Shown here piece by piece: positions 8,614 through 17,378 of a DNA stretch of 37,928 nucleotides. The number at the start of each line of letters is the position of its first letter. The first letter of the stretch is position 1. Origin of the DNA: UBA6544 sp049601975. Lineage in GTDB: Bacteria; Pseudomonadota; Alphaproteobacteria; UBA8366. The stretch spans positions 1 through 37,928 of the forward strand of contig JBMYRC010000029.1 of the NCBI GenBank assembly GCA_049601975.1. The letters run 5' to 3'. The notes beneath the pieces were generated by a model that did not search any database, was not told where the DNA came from, and worked only from the letters and a program-made list of their open reading frames with translations. The translations under genes and the position numbers were made by a program.

Positions 8614-9987
8614 ATGAGCCAGGCTCCGGACTTTTCCACGGCACACACCGACATCACCCGGCAACTCGCCTCCTATTCCAGCAGTCTCACGCTCGACCAA
8701 ATTTCTGAGAAAGCCCGGATCGTTGGCAAACACGCTCTGCTCGACTGGCTCGGCGTCACACTCGCCGGTGCCCAGGAACCATTGGTCGGCATCTTGCGCG
8801 ACCAAGCGCAGGCGGAAGGGTTGGGTATGCAATCCACCTTATTGGGACTCGGCACAAAAGGCAGCCCCAGTCAGGCGGCGCTCATCAACGGGACGGCGGG
8901 ACATGCGCTCGATTATGACGACGTGCATCCGTCCGTCGGCGGACATCCGTCGGTACCGGTGGCCCCGGCAGCGCTCGCCTTGGCAGAGCGCGACGGCAAA
9001 AGCGGCGCGGAACTGCTGGCCGCCTTCATCGCCGGAGTGGAGATCGAGGCGCGCGTTGGGGCACTGATCAGCGACGCGCGCGATAACGGCTGGCATCAAA
9101 CTTCCACCGTTGGCGTTTTTGGCGGTGCGGCCGCAGCGGCGTCGTTACTCGGCGTGGATGCGGAGACGACGACCCACGCCTTCGGCATCGCCGGAACACA
9201 AGCGGCCGGGGTCATGGCGTCCTTTGGCACGATGTGTAAACCACTTCACGCTGGTATGGCGGCAGAAAGTGGTCTGCGTGCGGCCGAATGGGCCGCGCGT
9301 GGCTTCACCGGCGCGAGCGACATGATCGAGCATCCGCGAGGCTTCGCCGCCACCCATGGTATCGCCTTCAATGCCGACGCCGCACTCGAGGGAATGGGAG
9401 AGACGTTCTTTACGGAGACCATCCTCTTCAAACATCATGCCGCTTGTTATGGCACCCACTCCGCCATCGAATGCGCGCGGCTGATCCGCAACAATCCCCG
9501 GTTCGATCTCAACAAGGTCGAGAAAGTAGAGATCAGGGTCCATACGCGCATTACCAAGATGTGTGACATTCCCGCCCCCACTGACGGTCTCGGCATCAAG
9601 TTCAGCCTACGCATGACCATGGCCTTGGCGCTTATGGATGAGCCGACCAGCGCCTTGCACGTCTATAGTGAGGAGTTCGCGGCACGGCCAGATCTTGTCG
9701 CCTTGCGCGACAAGGTTGCCTCTGTCATTGACGACAGTTTCGGATATCGCGGTGCCGGCGTTACCGTGCATCTCTCGGACGGAACGGCTATTCACGAGAA
9801 TTTCGATGTCGCAGTACCAGAGAGTGATCTCCATCTCCAAGAGGCCAAACTCGTGGAAAAATTTAAGTCTTTGGCAGTTCCGGTAATAGGCTCGGATAGC
9901 GCGGCTACAACGGCGGAATTTATCCTCTCCCTCGAGGACCAAGGCAACATGAGCGCACTCATACCCAAGCTCAGTCGTTCACGGTAA
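8614..9987 (+). CDS. MmgE/PrpD family protein
   Basis: A 457-residue member of the 2-methylcitrate dehydratase/cis-aconitate decarboxylase fold. It has the family signature GHALDYDDVHPSVGGHPS near residue 93, and a large helical domain followed by a C-terminal lid domain. Characterised members dehydrate 2-methylcitrate or iminodisuccinate, or decarboxylate cis-aconitate; many catabolic-cluster members have no known substrate. Length is typical. It is 97 bases downstream of the molybdopterin subunit gene on the same strand and may belong to the same transcript, but the gap permits its own promoter. A plausible dehydratase or isomerase step following BKACE and hydroxylase steps is inference only. 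Confidence 0.88.
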   Translation: MSQAPDFSTAHTDITRQLASYSSSLTLDQISEKARIVGKHALLDWLGVTLAGAQEPLVGILRDQAQAEGLGMQSTLLGLGTKGSPSQAALINGTAGHALDYDDVHPSVGGHPSVPVAPAALALAERDGKSGAELLAAFIAGVEIEARVGALISDARDNGWHQTSTVGVFGGAAAAASLLGVDAETTTHAFGIAGTQAAGVMASFGTMCKPLHAGMAAESGLRAAEWAARGFTGASDMIEHPRGFAATHGIAFNADAALEGMGETFFTETILFKHHAACYGTHSAIECARLIRNNPRFDLNKVEKVEIRVHTRITKMCDIPAPTDGLGIKFSLRMTMALALMDEPTSALHVYSEEFAARPDLVALRDKVASVIDDSFGYRGAGVTVHLSDGTAIHENFDVAVPESDLHLQEAKLVEKFKSLAVPVIGSDSAATTAEFILSLEDQGNMSALIPKLSRSR

Positions 9988-10036
9988 TGCATCTCCGATG
10001 AAACCGATTTTCATCTATTCCTTTGGAGGAATTTGA

Positions 10037-10957
10037 TTATTCATTAGCTTGGCCTGCTTTCTCATTCGCGTCGATGCTTTCGAATCACTCTATTGCTTGT
10101 CCAGAAAGCATGAACACTGGAAACTTGATGAAATTATTATTGCGGCATTTTCCGCTATAATCGTCGGCCTTACGTAACTTAGTATATTTATGAGGCGGAA
10201 TTTACAGAATATTAGAAACGAAATTGCCCTCAGAGAACGTCTTCAGCAGGAAGCGATAGCAATACGTCACTTGCAAGCCTCGGGAACGCTTGCTGGAGGA
10301 TTAGCGCATTCCGCGAATAATTATCTTCAGCCGATTATTCCTCCTAGCAGATTGTCGTGAGATGAAGTGGCGAAGGATGCGGGCGTTCAAAAACATTTGG
10401 ACCAAATATTAAGTTCAACTCAAAACGCAGCAGAGTTCTCTCGGAACGTTCTTGCATTTAGTCATCCCAACACCGACACGGTATTCATCGCGGATATCGA
10501 GCAGAGCTTACGTGAAATCGAACCCCTACGCGACTTGTCGTTGGCACGAGATATAGAGCTTGAGTTTAAATTTGATGCAACTGATCCCGTGCCGCTCGAT
10601 TCAACGAGCTTCACTGACGCGGTGCTCGCCATCGTTACCAATGCGGGCCAGGCAATTCCCGACAGCAACGGTCTAATCAAAATCAGAACTTTTAAATTTT
10701 AAAACGGTTTGGAGCGTGGTGTAGCAGACAACAGGAAAGGCATGACAACTGACGAAATCAGCCGCCCATTCGGCCCGCTCTTCACAACAACGGGAGTAGA
10801 TGAAGGAACTGGATTGGGACTTCCCATCGTGCAAAGCCTTATCGATCACGCCAGCGGATCCATTGAAATTCACAGCACAAAGGGGCAAGGCACAAGAGTA
10901 GAAATTGATTTTTTTAAAAACTGCTCGCGCACAATTCATATCGCCAATAGAGAGTAA
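10037..10957 (+). pseudogene. Sensor histidine kinase relic with three in-frame stop codons
   Basis: One continuous frame from about 10037 to 10957 reads as a membrane-associated histidine kinase broken by TAA (10175), TGA (10358) and TAA (10700), with no frameshift. The N-terminal part has a hydrophobic segment (LDEIIIAAFSAIIVGL), then a linker helix, then the dimerisation motif TLAGGLAHSANNYLQPI, in which the phospho-acceptor His remains but the usual Asp after it is Ser. The ATPase part keeps an N-box-like NAGQA and a good G-box, DEGTGLGLPIVQSL. No start codon is evident after the GGAGGA at 10025-10030, so the start is also probably lost. The region looks more AT-rich than its neighbours. 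It runs directly into a response-regulator relic three bases later, so this was a two-gene signalling operon. Confidence 0.85.
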
Positions 10958-10960
10958 AAC

Positions 10961-11230
10961 GTGGCCAAGGTCCTGCTAGCTGAAGACAATTAAGTCGTAT
11001 GATTTGCTCTCGCACTCGCGCTAAAGAAAGTCAGCTTCGACGTTTTCCAGGCCGAAAACGACAAGGACGTGATAAAGAACGATGGCTTGAACAATATCGA
11101 TATGGTTGTCACCAATACCCTCATGCCGGGAAAAGGCGGCGGTCGAATTTCGAGCACGGATTACTTGGAGACTGCATCCGCGATTAAAGCGGTGGCCGTC
11201 TTCAACAAACCATTTAACAAAACCTGCTGA
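10961..11230 (+). pseudogene. Response regulator receiver-domain relic with two in-frame stop codons
   Basis: From a GTG at 10961 the frame reads VAKVLLAEDN, then TAA (10991), two residues, then TGA (11000), and continues to a normal stop at 11228. The acidic pocket (AEDN), the phospho-acceptor region (NIDMVVTNTLMPG, where the expected Asp is Asn) and the C-terminal conserved Lys (NKPF) can be recognised. The domain is about 90 codons, shorter than the usual 120, so internal deletion is likely. It directly follows the kinase relic. Confidence 0.78.
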
Positions 11231-11280
11231 TCGAGAAAATCGATTCTTTAGTCTCAGCATAACGCACGAGCATTCCACGC

Positions 11281-12117
11281 CTATAACTTCGCGGTATCTT
11301 CTTTAGCATCCGAGTAGAGTATCTTACGGATTGCTTGGGCCGCACGCGCGTGGAAGGCCACGGCCTCTTCATCGAAATCGTGGGCCGGGATCGGCGTTGC
11401 GGTAAAGTTCCCAAACGTATCCTCACCACGCACGAGCGCCGCACTGTCCCAATCACCAACGATCTGCCCTGTGTCAGTCGGCATGAAATGCATTGAGACG
11501 CCGATACGCCGGTCATCCGTGATATTTGCCCCGGAGGCATGGGCAAGCCGGTAGTTGTGGATCGACATCTCGCCAACGTCGAGCGGCATACTGACGGCCG
11601 CTTCATCATTGACACCGTCGGTGATTTCCTGTCCACGCGTCAATAAATTATCCTGATGATATCGATCTTCATGAGGTAACACGTTGCCAATATGGGTTCT
11701 GGGCATCACGCGCATGCACCCCGCATCGAGCGACGCCGGTGAGAGGGCGAGCCAGGCGGTGACGACCTTTTCACTGGAGAGTCCCCAATATTTTGTATCT
11801 TGATGCCAGGAGACAAAACTCGAACTATGGGCCTCCTTAATCCAAAACAGCGTATTCCAGCAAAGAATGTTCGGGCCGATCAATTGCTCGATCGGGTCGA
11901 GGACGCGCGGGTCGCGGATCAAATCGTCGAGCCATTTGAAAAGGAGGTGCGCCTTACTGCGTTGCGGCGGGTCGAGCTTACCGCCCTGATCTGCCTCAAC
12001 CGCCTCTAGTTTTGTCCGCAAACCACGCGCTTCCGTCTCGGGTAAAACCCGAACCGGCGTCACGAACCCTTCGTGTTGGTATTGACCGATCTGCTGCTGA
12101 CTTAACTTTACCGACAT
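11281..12117 (-). CDS. Phytanoyl-CoA dioxygenase (PhyH) family protein
   Basis: A 278-residue Fe(II)/2-oxoglutarate dioxygenase. The iron ligands are His105-x-Asp107 (SWHQDTKYW) and His193 (YRLAHASG), with Arg203/204 in the expected 2-oxoglutarate position. PhyH-family enzymes in bacteria hydroxylate lipids, ectoine, antibiotics and other metabolites; no substrate can be named here. The start at 12117 is chosen over an in-frame codon at 12309 because AAGGAG lies seven bases upstream and the protein then starts like the family (KLSQQQIGQYQHEGFV). It diverges from the alpha/beta hydrolase gene at 12212 across a 94-base gap, which suggests shared control. Confidence 0.9.
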   Translation of the reverse strand: MSVKLSQQQIGQYQHEGFVTPVRVLPETEARGLRTKLEAVEADQGGKLDPPQRSKAHLLFKWLDDLIRDPRVLDPIEQLIGPNILCWNTLFWIKEAHSSSFVSWHQDTKYWGLSSEKVVTAWLALSPASLDAGCMRVMPRTHIGNVLPHEDRYHQDNLLTRGQEITDGVNDEAAVSMPLDVGEMSIHNYRLAHASGANITDDRRIGVSMHFMPTDTGQIVGDWDSAALVRGEDTFGNFTATPIPAHDFDEEAVAFHARAAQAIRKILYSDAKEDTAKL

Positions 12118-12211
12118 GACGCATCTCCTTCGGCGGTTGGCACCGATACTCCAACTTAGCAAAATCAGCGGCACCCGCAATGACGCAAGAGATAGAAAAA
12201 GGACCGAGTAC

Positions 12212-13147
12212 ATGATCTCGCTTAAGGATTTCGGAAGCTTCCACATTGGCGGCCGCCGGGTAGAAATTTCAGGGCAACCGACGCAAACATTAAGCTTCAC
12301 GCCCGGCACATCCTATAATGCTGACCCGAACGGAACCTACCTAATCGAACAAGCTTATGTTCAGTACTACATTCCAGAAGTGCAAAAACACGAACTGCCT
12401 GTCCTGCTCGTCCATGGAGGCGGGATGACCGGGTCTAATTGGGAGACTACACCCGACGGCCGCCCCGGATGGATTCAGCGTTTTCTCGAGGCGGGTTTCG
12501 CCACATATGTGATCGATAATGTGGAGCGCGGCCGATCCGGTTGGTGCGCCTTGCCGGATCAATGGGAAGGCAGGGCCGTTATCCGATCGCAAGAACAAGC
12601 ATGGACCCTGTTCCGTTTTGGACGCGCAGAAGATTTCGCGACCGGAACACCCTTCCTCGGCATGCAATTTCCAATCGATGCGCAAGACGCCTTCGCGCGG
12701 CAGTTCGTTCCCCGCTGGACCACGACGACCGATGTAATGAAAGCAGGACTCCTAGCGGCATTGGAGCGGATTGGCCCATGCGTTGTCGTCTGCCACAGTC
12801 AGGGAGGCGAACTGACACTTGATACCGTCGCGCAACGTCCAGATTTGGTTTGCCATGCGGTCGCTCTGGAGCCGTCCGGATTCCCTTCTGTCGAAACTGC
12901 TCAGCGGCTCGCGGATCAGCACTGGCTATTCGTGATGGGCGACAACATCGAGGGGCATCCTTTTTGGGTGCCCTTGATGGCGCAAACGACGGCAGCGGTT
13001 GACGCTCTCCTGAACTACGGCTCGGACGCTTCGCTTCTCGATTTGCCGAAATCTGGGATCGAGGGAAACAGTCACATGATCATGATGGATCTAAACTCGG
13101 ATACTGTTTTCAACCACGTTCATGATTGGATGGAACAGCGCCTTTAA
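12212..13147 (+). CDS. Alpha/beta hydrolase (esterase-like)
   Basis: A 311-residue alpha/beta hydrolase. It has an oxyanion-hole segment VHGGGMTGSNWE (about residues 67-78), the nucleophile Ser196 in CHSQGG and a likely catalytic His288 (GNSHM). The acid may be Glu220 in LEPSG. The nearest known type is a family of esterases with the HGGG-TG-WETTPDG pattern; the substrate is unknown. The start at 12212 is preferred over an in-frame ATG at 12116 because AAAAAGGA lies about eight bases upstream and the earlier start would overlap the divergent PhyH gene. No signal peptide is evident. The divergent pairing with a PhyH oxygenase suggests that both act on one compound. Confidence 0.87.
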   Translation: MISLKDFGSFHIGGRRVEISGQPTQTLSFTPGTSYNADPNGTYLIEQAYVQYYIPEVQKHELPVLLVHGGGMTGSNWETTPDGRPGWIQRFLEAGFATYVIDNVERGRSGWCALPDQWEGRAVIRSQEQAWTLFRFGRAEDFATGTPFLGMQFPIDAQDAFARQFVPRWTTTTDVMKAGLLAALERIGPCVVVCHSQGGELTLDTVAQRPDLVCHAVALEPSGFPSVETAQRLADQHWLFVMGDNIEGHPFWVPLMAQTTAAVDALLNYGSDASLLDLPKSGIEGNSHMIMMDLNSDTVFNHVHDWMEQRL

Positions 13148-13190
13148 AAATTCGAGTGCCCTATTTACGCAAGCACACGGTCAACAGCGC

Positions 13191-13527
13191 TCAGCATTTC
13201 AGTATGTCGAACGGCTTGGTATAGGCGTCGTCGGCTCCAGTTTTCTCCGCCGACCAGGTATTGATTGCGCCCGCCATCTGTCCGGTGTCTGAAATGGCGA
13301 TAATTGGTAATTCGGGATAGCGCTTCTTAAGCACCAGGATCAAATCGAGTCGTTCCACTTTTGGGAATTTGAATATCAGTAATGATCAGGTCTGTGTTCT
13401 CCGAGGTGGCTTCAATCCCTTTTTCACCATCCTCTGCTTCGGTAACGGCATGACCGCGCCCTTCCAACAGGGTGCGCAGCAAAAGCTGCACGTCCTCATC
13501 GTCATCGACGACTGAAATATTCGCCAT
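13191..13527 (-). pseudogene. Frameshifted CheY-like response regulator
   Basis: The N-terminal half reads MANISVVDDDEDVQLLLRTL and continues through the acidic pocket to the phospho-acceptor Asp in LIITDIQIPK, then shifts frame near 13350. In the neighbouring frame the rest of the receiver domain follows: LDLILVLKKRYPELPIIAIS, then the conserved Lys in TKPFDILKC and a stop at 13191. One indel in or near CCCAAAAGTGG would restore a complete domain of about 112 residues. It is a stand-alone receiver with no output domain. A poly-C tract precedes the start, and a start further upstream (13563) is possible. It may be a real recent mutation or a sequencing indel. Confidence 0.82.
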
Positions 13528-13675
13528 CCCCCCCCCCTGATTGCCCGTACCATCGGATAGCAATTTACGTCGAACAGCGCCGCAAATTTCGGCACAGCCT
13601 TAGACTGCGAACTGCTTTTGCGCTATCTATCACAAAGCATGAAAATCTCGTTCCACACGAAACTGGATACCATTG

Positions 13676-15211
13676 ATGGCACACGAAGAAATACTGCGGC
13701 AACTCGACGAAAGGCGCGCTAAGGCCCGTGCAATGGGGGGCGAAAAGAAACTCGCTCGGCGGAGTAATCGCGGACAACTCAATGCTTGGGAACGCATGGA
13801 AGCGCTTGTCGACGAAGGCAGCTTTATTGAGACCGGTCTTCTCGGTGCATCTAGCATCTCACGAGAAGACGAAGCGCAGACGCCTCGTGACGGGAAGATC
13901 GTCGGTTTCGCCAAGATCGAGGGGCGTGATATCGGCCTGTGCGTGAACGACTTCACGGTAAAGGGTGCCTCCACGAGCGCCACCAACTCCAAAAAGATGG
14001 GCCATGCGCGCAGTGTCGCCACGGCAAAGGGTTTTCCGTTCGTCCACATCGGCGAATCTACCGGCGCGCGCCTGCCGGACGCCATGGGAGCACGGGGCAT
14101 GGGAAATTTGCTCGGCAACGACACGACCCAGTTCCGCCGCATGCGCGACACGCCCTGGGCCGCGGCGGCACTAGACACTGCCTTTGGTTCATCCGCCTGG
14201 TTGTGCTGTTGCTCGGATTTCGCGGTAATGAAAAAAGGCTCGATCATGTCTGTCTCGAGCCCACGTCTGGTCTCCATGGCCATCGGCGAACAGGTGGATC
14301 TGGAGAAACTTGGCGGTTGGCGCCTGCACGCGGATCAAACCGGCCTTATCGACCGCTTCGTTGACACCGATCAAGAAGCGATGGATGAGATCAAACGGTT
14401 CCTTTCTTACCTGCCCGCCAATAACGGTCTGCGACCCCCCGAATACGAAGCGGCAGAGGACGCGGCGCAGGAACAAGACGGTATTCTGGATATCCTCCCG
14501 GAGCGCCAAGCGCAGGTCTATGACATGCGCGGGATCATCGAGATCATCGTCGACAAGGACAGCTTCTTCGAATTCAAACCGCGCTTCGGTAAAGCGGGGA
14601 CGGTCGGTCTCGCGCGCCTCAACGGCAGGAGCGTGGGCATCGTCGCCAACAATCCACAATTTGGTGGTGGCGCGCTGTCTCAGGAAGCTTGCCGTAAGAT
14701 CATCGACTTCCAGGTCATGTGCGACAGTTTCAACATTCCGCTGGTACGCTTGATGGACACGCCGGGCTTCGTCGTGGGGACAGAGGCGGAGCGCAAGGGT
14801 GCTCCCGGCTGGATCATGAACTTCATGAACTCATCTTGTCTGGTAACAGTGCCGAGCATTACCGTCATCGTCCGTAAAGCCTATGGCCGCGCATATGTGG
14901 CAATGGGCGGCGGCAAGCATAACGACGAAATGATCGCCTGGCCGACGGCCGAAGTCAGCTTCATGGACCCCAATTTCGCCACCAGCATCGTCCACGGGAT
15001 CGACATCGGCGAGGAAGGGTTTGAGGACGCGTTGGCTGACATTCAGAAAGACTCAGCGGTCTGGGATATGGCGACAATTTTCTCGCTTCAGAATATTATC
15101 AAACCGCAGGAGACCCGCGATTACCTCATCCGAATGCTGGACGTCTACCGGTCACGGAAAAACAACGGTATCGGCCAGCATTTGATGCAAACCTGGCCGA
15201 CGAGTTATTGA
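13676..15211 (+). CDS. Acyl-CoA carboxylase carboxyltransferase subunit-like protein
   Basis: A 511-residue protein with the two crotonase-like halves of biotin-dependent carboxyltransferases (PccB/MccB/AccD type). The N-terminal half carries GESTGARLPD near residue 126, in place of the usual DSGGAR-type oxyanion motif. The C-terminal half carries LMDTPGFVVGTEAERKG near 360 and KAYGRAYVAMGGG near 400. Such subunits transfer carboxyl from biotin to an acyl-CoA. No biotin carboxylase or biotin carrier gene is in the window, so either these are encoded elsewhere or the protein is a decarboxylase or otherwise repurposed. The start has no clear ribosome site; a TTG one codon upstream is an alternative. 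It is four bases from the acyl-CoA synthetase gene, so the two form an operon. Confidence 0.88.
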   Translation: MAHEEILRQLDERRAKARAMGGEKKLARRSNRGQLNAWERMEALVDEGSFIETGLLGASSISREDEAQTPRDGKIVGFAKIEGRDIGLCVNDFTVKGASTSATNSKKMGHARSVATAKGFPFVHIGESTGARLPDAMGARGMGNLLGNDTTQFRRMRDTPWAAAALDTAFGSSAWLCCCSDFAVMKKGSIMSVSSPRLVSMAIGEQVDLEKLGGWRLHADQTGLIDRFVDTDQEAMDEIKRFLSYLPANNGLRPPEYEAAEDAAQEQDGILDILPERQAQVYDMRGIIEIIVDKDSFFEFKPRFGKAGTVGLARLNGRSVGIVANNPQFGGGALSQEACRKIIDFQVMCDSFNIPLVRLMDTPGFVVGTEAERKGAPGWIMNFMNSSCLVTVPSITVIVRKAYGRAYVAMGGGKHNDEMIAWPTAEVSFMDPNFATSIVHGIDIGEEGFEDALADIQKDSAVWDMATIFSLQNIIKPQETRDYLIRMLDVYRSRKNNGIGQHLMQTWPTSY

Positions 15212-15215
15212 GGCC

Positions 15216-17378
15216 ATGATGAATCTCGATCTCCTCGCACTCGCCCGCGCGGGCGGCCGAAATGCGCTGAACGAAATGGAAGGCAAGATGCTGCTGGCCG
15301 GTTACGGCGTTAACGTGCCGAGATCCGTGCGGGTCGCCGACGCATCGGAGGTCGATCGTAGAATTGCGGACAAGACTCCGCCCTTCGCGCTCAAAGTTCT
15401 CTCCGCCGATATACTGCACAAGAGCGATGCAGGGGGAGTCCGGCTCAATCTCGTCGATGCCGCATCGATAAAGATTGCGATCACGGAAATGACAGCCCTC
15501 CCCACCATTGATGCCGAGGCAATCGACGGCTTCCTCATCGAGGAAATGGCAGCGCCCGGAAGGGAAGTTGTCATCGGCGGCCTCAGCGACCCACAGTTCG
15601 GGCCGATGATCATGGTCGGCCTCGGCGGCGTTTTCGTCGAAGTCCTAAAAGACGTATCGTTCCGCTTGTGCCCGATCACGGAACGCGACGCCCGAGAGAT
15701 GCTCGACGAGTTACGCGGTAAGGCAATCCTGGAAGGCACGCGGGGCGAAGCCCCTGTCTCGCTCGACGCCATCGTTGATCTGTTGCTCAAGCTCGGCGGC
15801 AAGGAGGGGCTACTCACCTGCAACGGAAACGACATTGCCGAACTCGACATCAATCCCGTGATTGTCAGTGCGGATGAAGCCGTCGCCGTCGATGCGGCTA
15901 TCGTCTTGAAGCCCGCGGATACACTCGCAAGCAAACCGGACGCAGAGAATGGCGACTCCGTGACGGCGCGATTCAAAGCACTCTTCGCGCCCGAGACCAT
16001 CGCCGTCGTCGGCGCTTCGACCACCAGCAGCATCATCGCCAATACCTTTATTCGGCGCATGAAAGCCTATGGCTACGCAGGCGAGATATATCCAATCCAC
16101 CCGAAGGCCGAAGAAATCGAGGGGCTGAAAGCTTATCCAAGCCTGGGAGAGACACCGAAGCCGGTCGACTACGCCTATATCGCGACGCGGGCCGACCGTA
16201 TCCCGCCTCTCATCGGTGCCGCGAAAGGGAACGTCAAATTCGCGCAAGTGATTTCCAGCGGCTTCCGTGAAGTCGAGGAAGGTATCGCACTGGAAGCGGA
16301 ATTACTCGCACAGGCCCGCGAAGCCGGGTGTCGGCTCATCGGCCCGAATTGCCTCGGCATTTACTCGCCGCGCGGCGGCGTCACCTTTCCCGTGGACGCA
16401 CCAAAGGAACTTGGTCGCGTCGGTGTGGTGACGCAAAGTGGTGGCCTTGGCACCGACATCATAAAACGCGGCCAATGGCGTGGTCTGCGTTTCAGTGGCT
16501 TCGTGACCGCGGGCAACTGCGCGGATATAAGCCCTGCCGACCTGCTGGAATTCTATCTCGAAGATCCGCAGACCTCGGTCATCGGTTTCTATCTCGAGGA
16601 TATCGGCGATGGTCGGCGGTTCTTCGATCTTCTGCGAAATGCATCCACACCGAAACCATTGGTCTTGATGAAGGGCGGTCGCTCGGAACTGGGTCGTATG
16701 GCGGCGGCCTCTCACACCGGCGCGCTTGCGGATAACATGGCGGCATGGAACGCGCTCTGCGCTCAAACACCGACCGTCATGGTCGACACCGTCGATCAAT
16801 TTGTGAATGCGCTGCTCGCCCTGCAGCAACTCACCGTTCGACCAGAGCGCCCGACAAAGAAGGTCGTGTTGTTCGGCAATGGCGGCGGGACCAGCGTCCT
16901 CGCGACCGACTTCTTCGCGGCGCGCGGACTGGAAGTCACCCCCTTTCCCGCGCATACGCGACAAACGCTTGAAGCCCTCGGCTTGCCGCCCGGCACCAGC
17001 GTCGCCAATCCCATCGACACCCCGGTCGGCACCTTGCAGAAGGAAGAGGGCCGCGTCGCCAACCAGATCTTGGACATCGTCTATGAGACCGCGGCACCGG
17101 ACGCGGTGGTCATGCACTTGAACCTTGCCGCGTTTATCGGGCGGGGCGATGTCGACCCCATCGACAATCTGTTCCAGGCCGCGGTCGATATCGGCCAAAA
17201 ATATCCGGGCCAGGCGCATTTTGCGCTGGCGCTCCGCTCAGACGGTTCAGCGGAGATCGATGACAAGAAACGCGCCTACCGAGAGCGGGCACTGGCGAAC
17301 GGCATCCCGGTGTTCGACGAATTACCGGACGCGGCGGATGCGCTGGCGGCCTTGGGTCACATCGAAAAGCGGCTCTAA
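15216..17378 (+). CDS. NDP-forming acyl-CoA synthetase, single chain
   Basis: A 720-residue fusion of the two subunits of acetate-CoA ligase (ADP-forming) type. The ATP-grasp part is N-terminal (about 1-225, with LKVLSADILHKSDAGGV and ELDINPV). It is followed by a CoA-binding Rossmann domain (IAVVGAS near 262, GPNCLGIYSP near 380) and the succinyl-CoA-ligase-like domains. VTQSGGLGTDI lies near 406 and the phospho-His candidate is about residue 500 in SHTGALA. The enzyme interconverts an acid plus CoA and ATP with acyl-CoA, ADP and phosphate. The order (ATP-grasp first) is one of the known circular arrangements. With the upstream carboxyltransferase it would activate an organic acid as its CoA ester. 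Its end overlaps the end of the convergent dioxygenase gene by four bases. Confidence 0.92.
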   Translation: MMNLDLLALARAGGRNALNEMEGKMLLAGYGVNVPRSVRVADASEVDRRIADKTPPFALKVLSADILHKSDAGGVRLNLVDAASIKIAITEMTALPTIDAEAIDGFLIEEMAAPGREVVIGGLSDPQFGPMIMVGLGGVFVEVLKDVSFRLCPITERDAREMLDELRGKAILEGTRGEAPVSLDAIVDLLLKLGGKEGLLTCNGNDIAELDINPVIVSADEAVAVDAAIVLKPADTLASKPDAENGDSVTARFKALFAPETIAVVGASTTSSIIANTFIRRMKAYGYAGEIYPIHPKAEEIEGLKAYPSLGETPKPVDYAYIATRADRIPPLIGAAKGNVKFAQVISSGFREVEEGIALEAELLAQAREAGCRLIGPNCLGIYSPRGGVTFPVDAPKELGRVGVVTQSGGLGTDIIKRGQWRGLRFSGFVTAGNCADISPADLLEFYLEDPQTSVIGFYLEDIGDGRRFFDLLRNASTPKPLVLMKGGRSELGRMAAASHTGALADNMAAWNALCAQTPTVMVDTVDQFVNALLALQQLTVRPERPTKKVVLFGNGGGTSVLATDFFAARGLEVTPFPAHTRQTLEALGLPPGTSVANPIDTPVGTLQKEEGRVANQILDIVYETAAPDAVVMHLNLAAFIGRGDVDPIDNLFQAAVDIGQKYPGQAHFALALRSDGSAEIDDKKRAYRERALANGIPVFDELPDAADALAALGHIEKRL

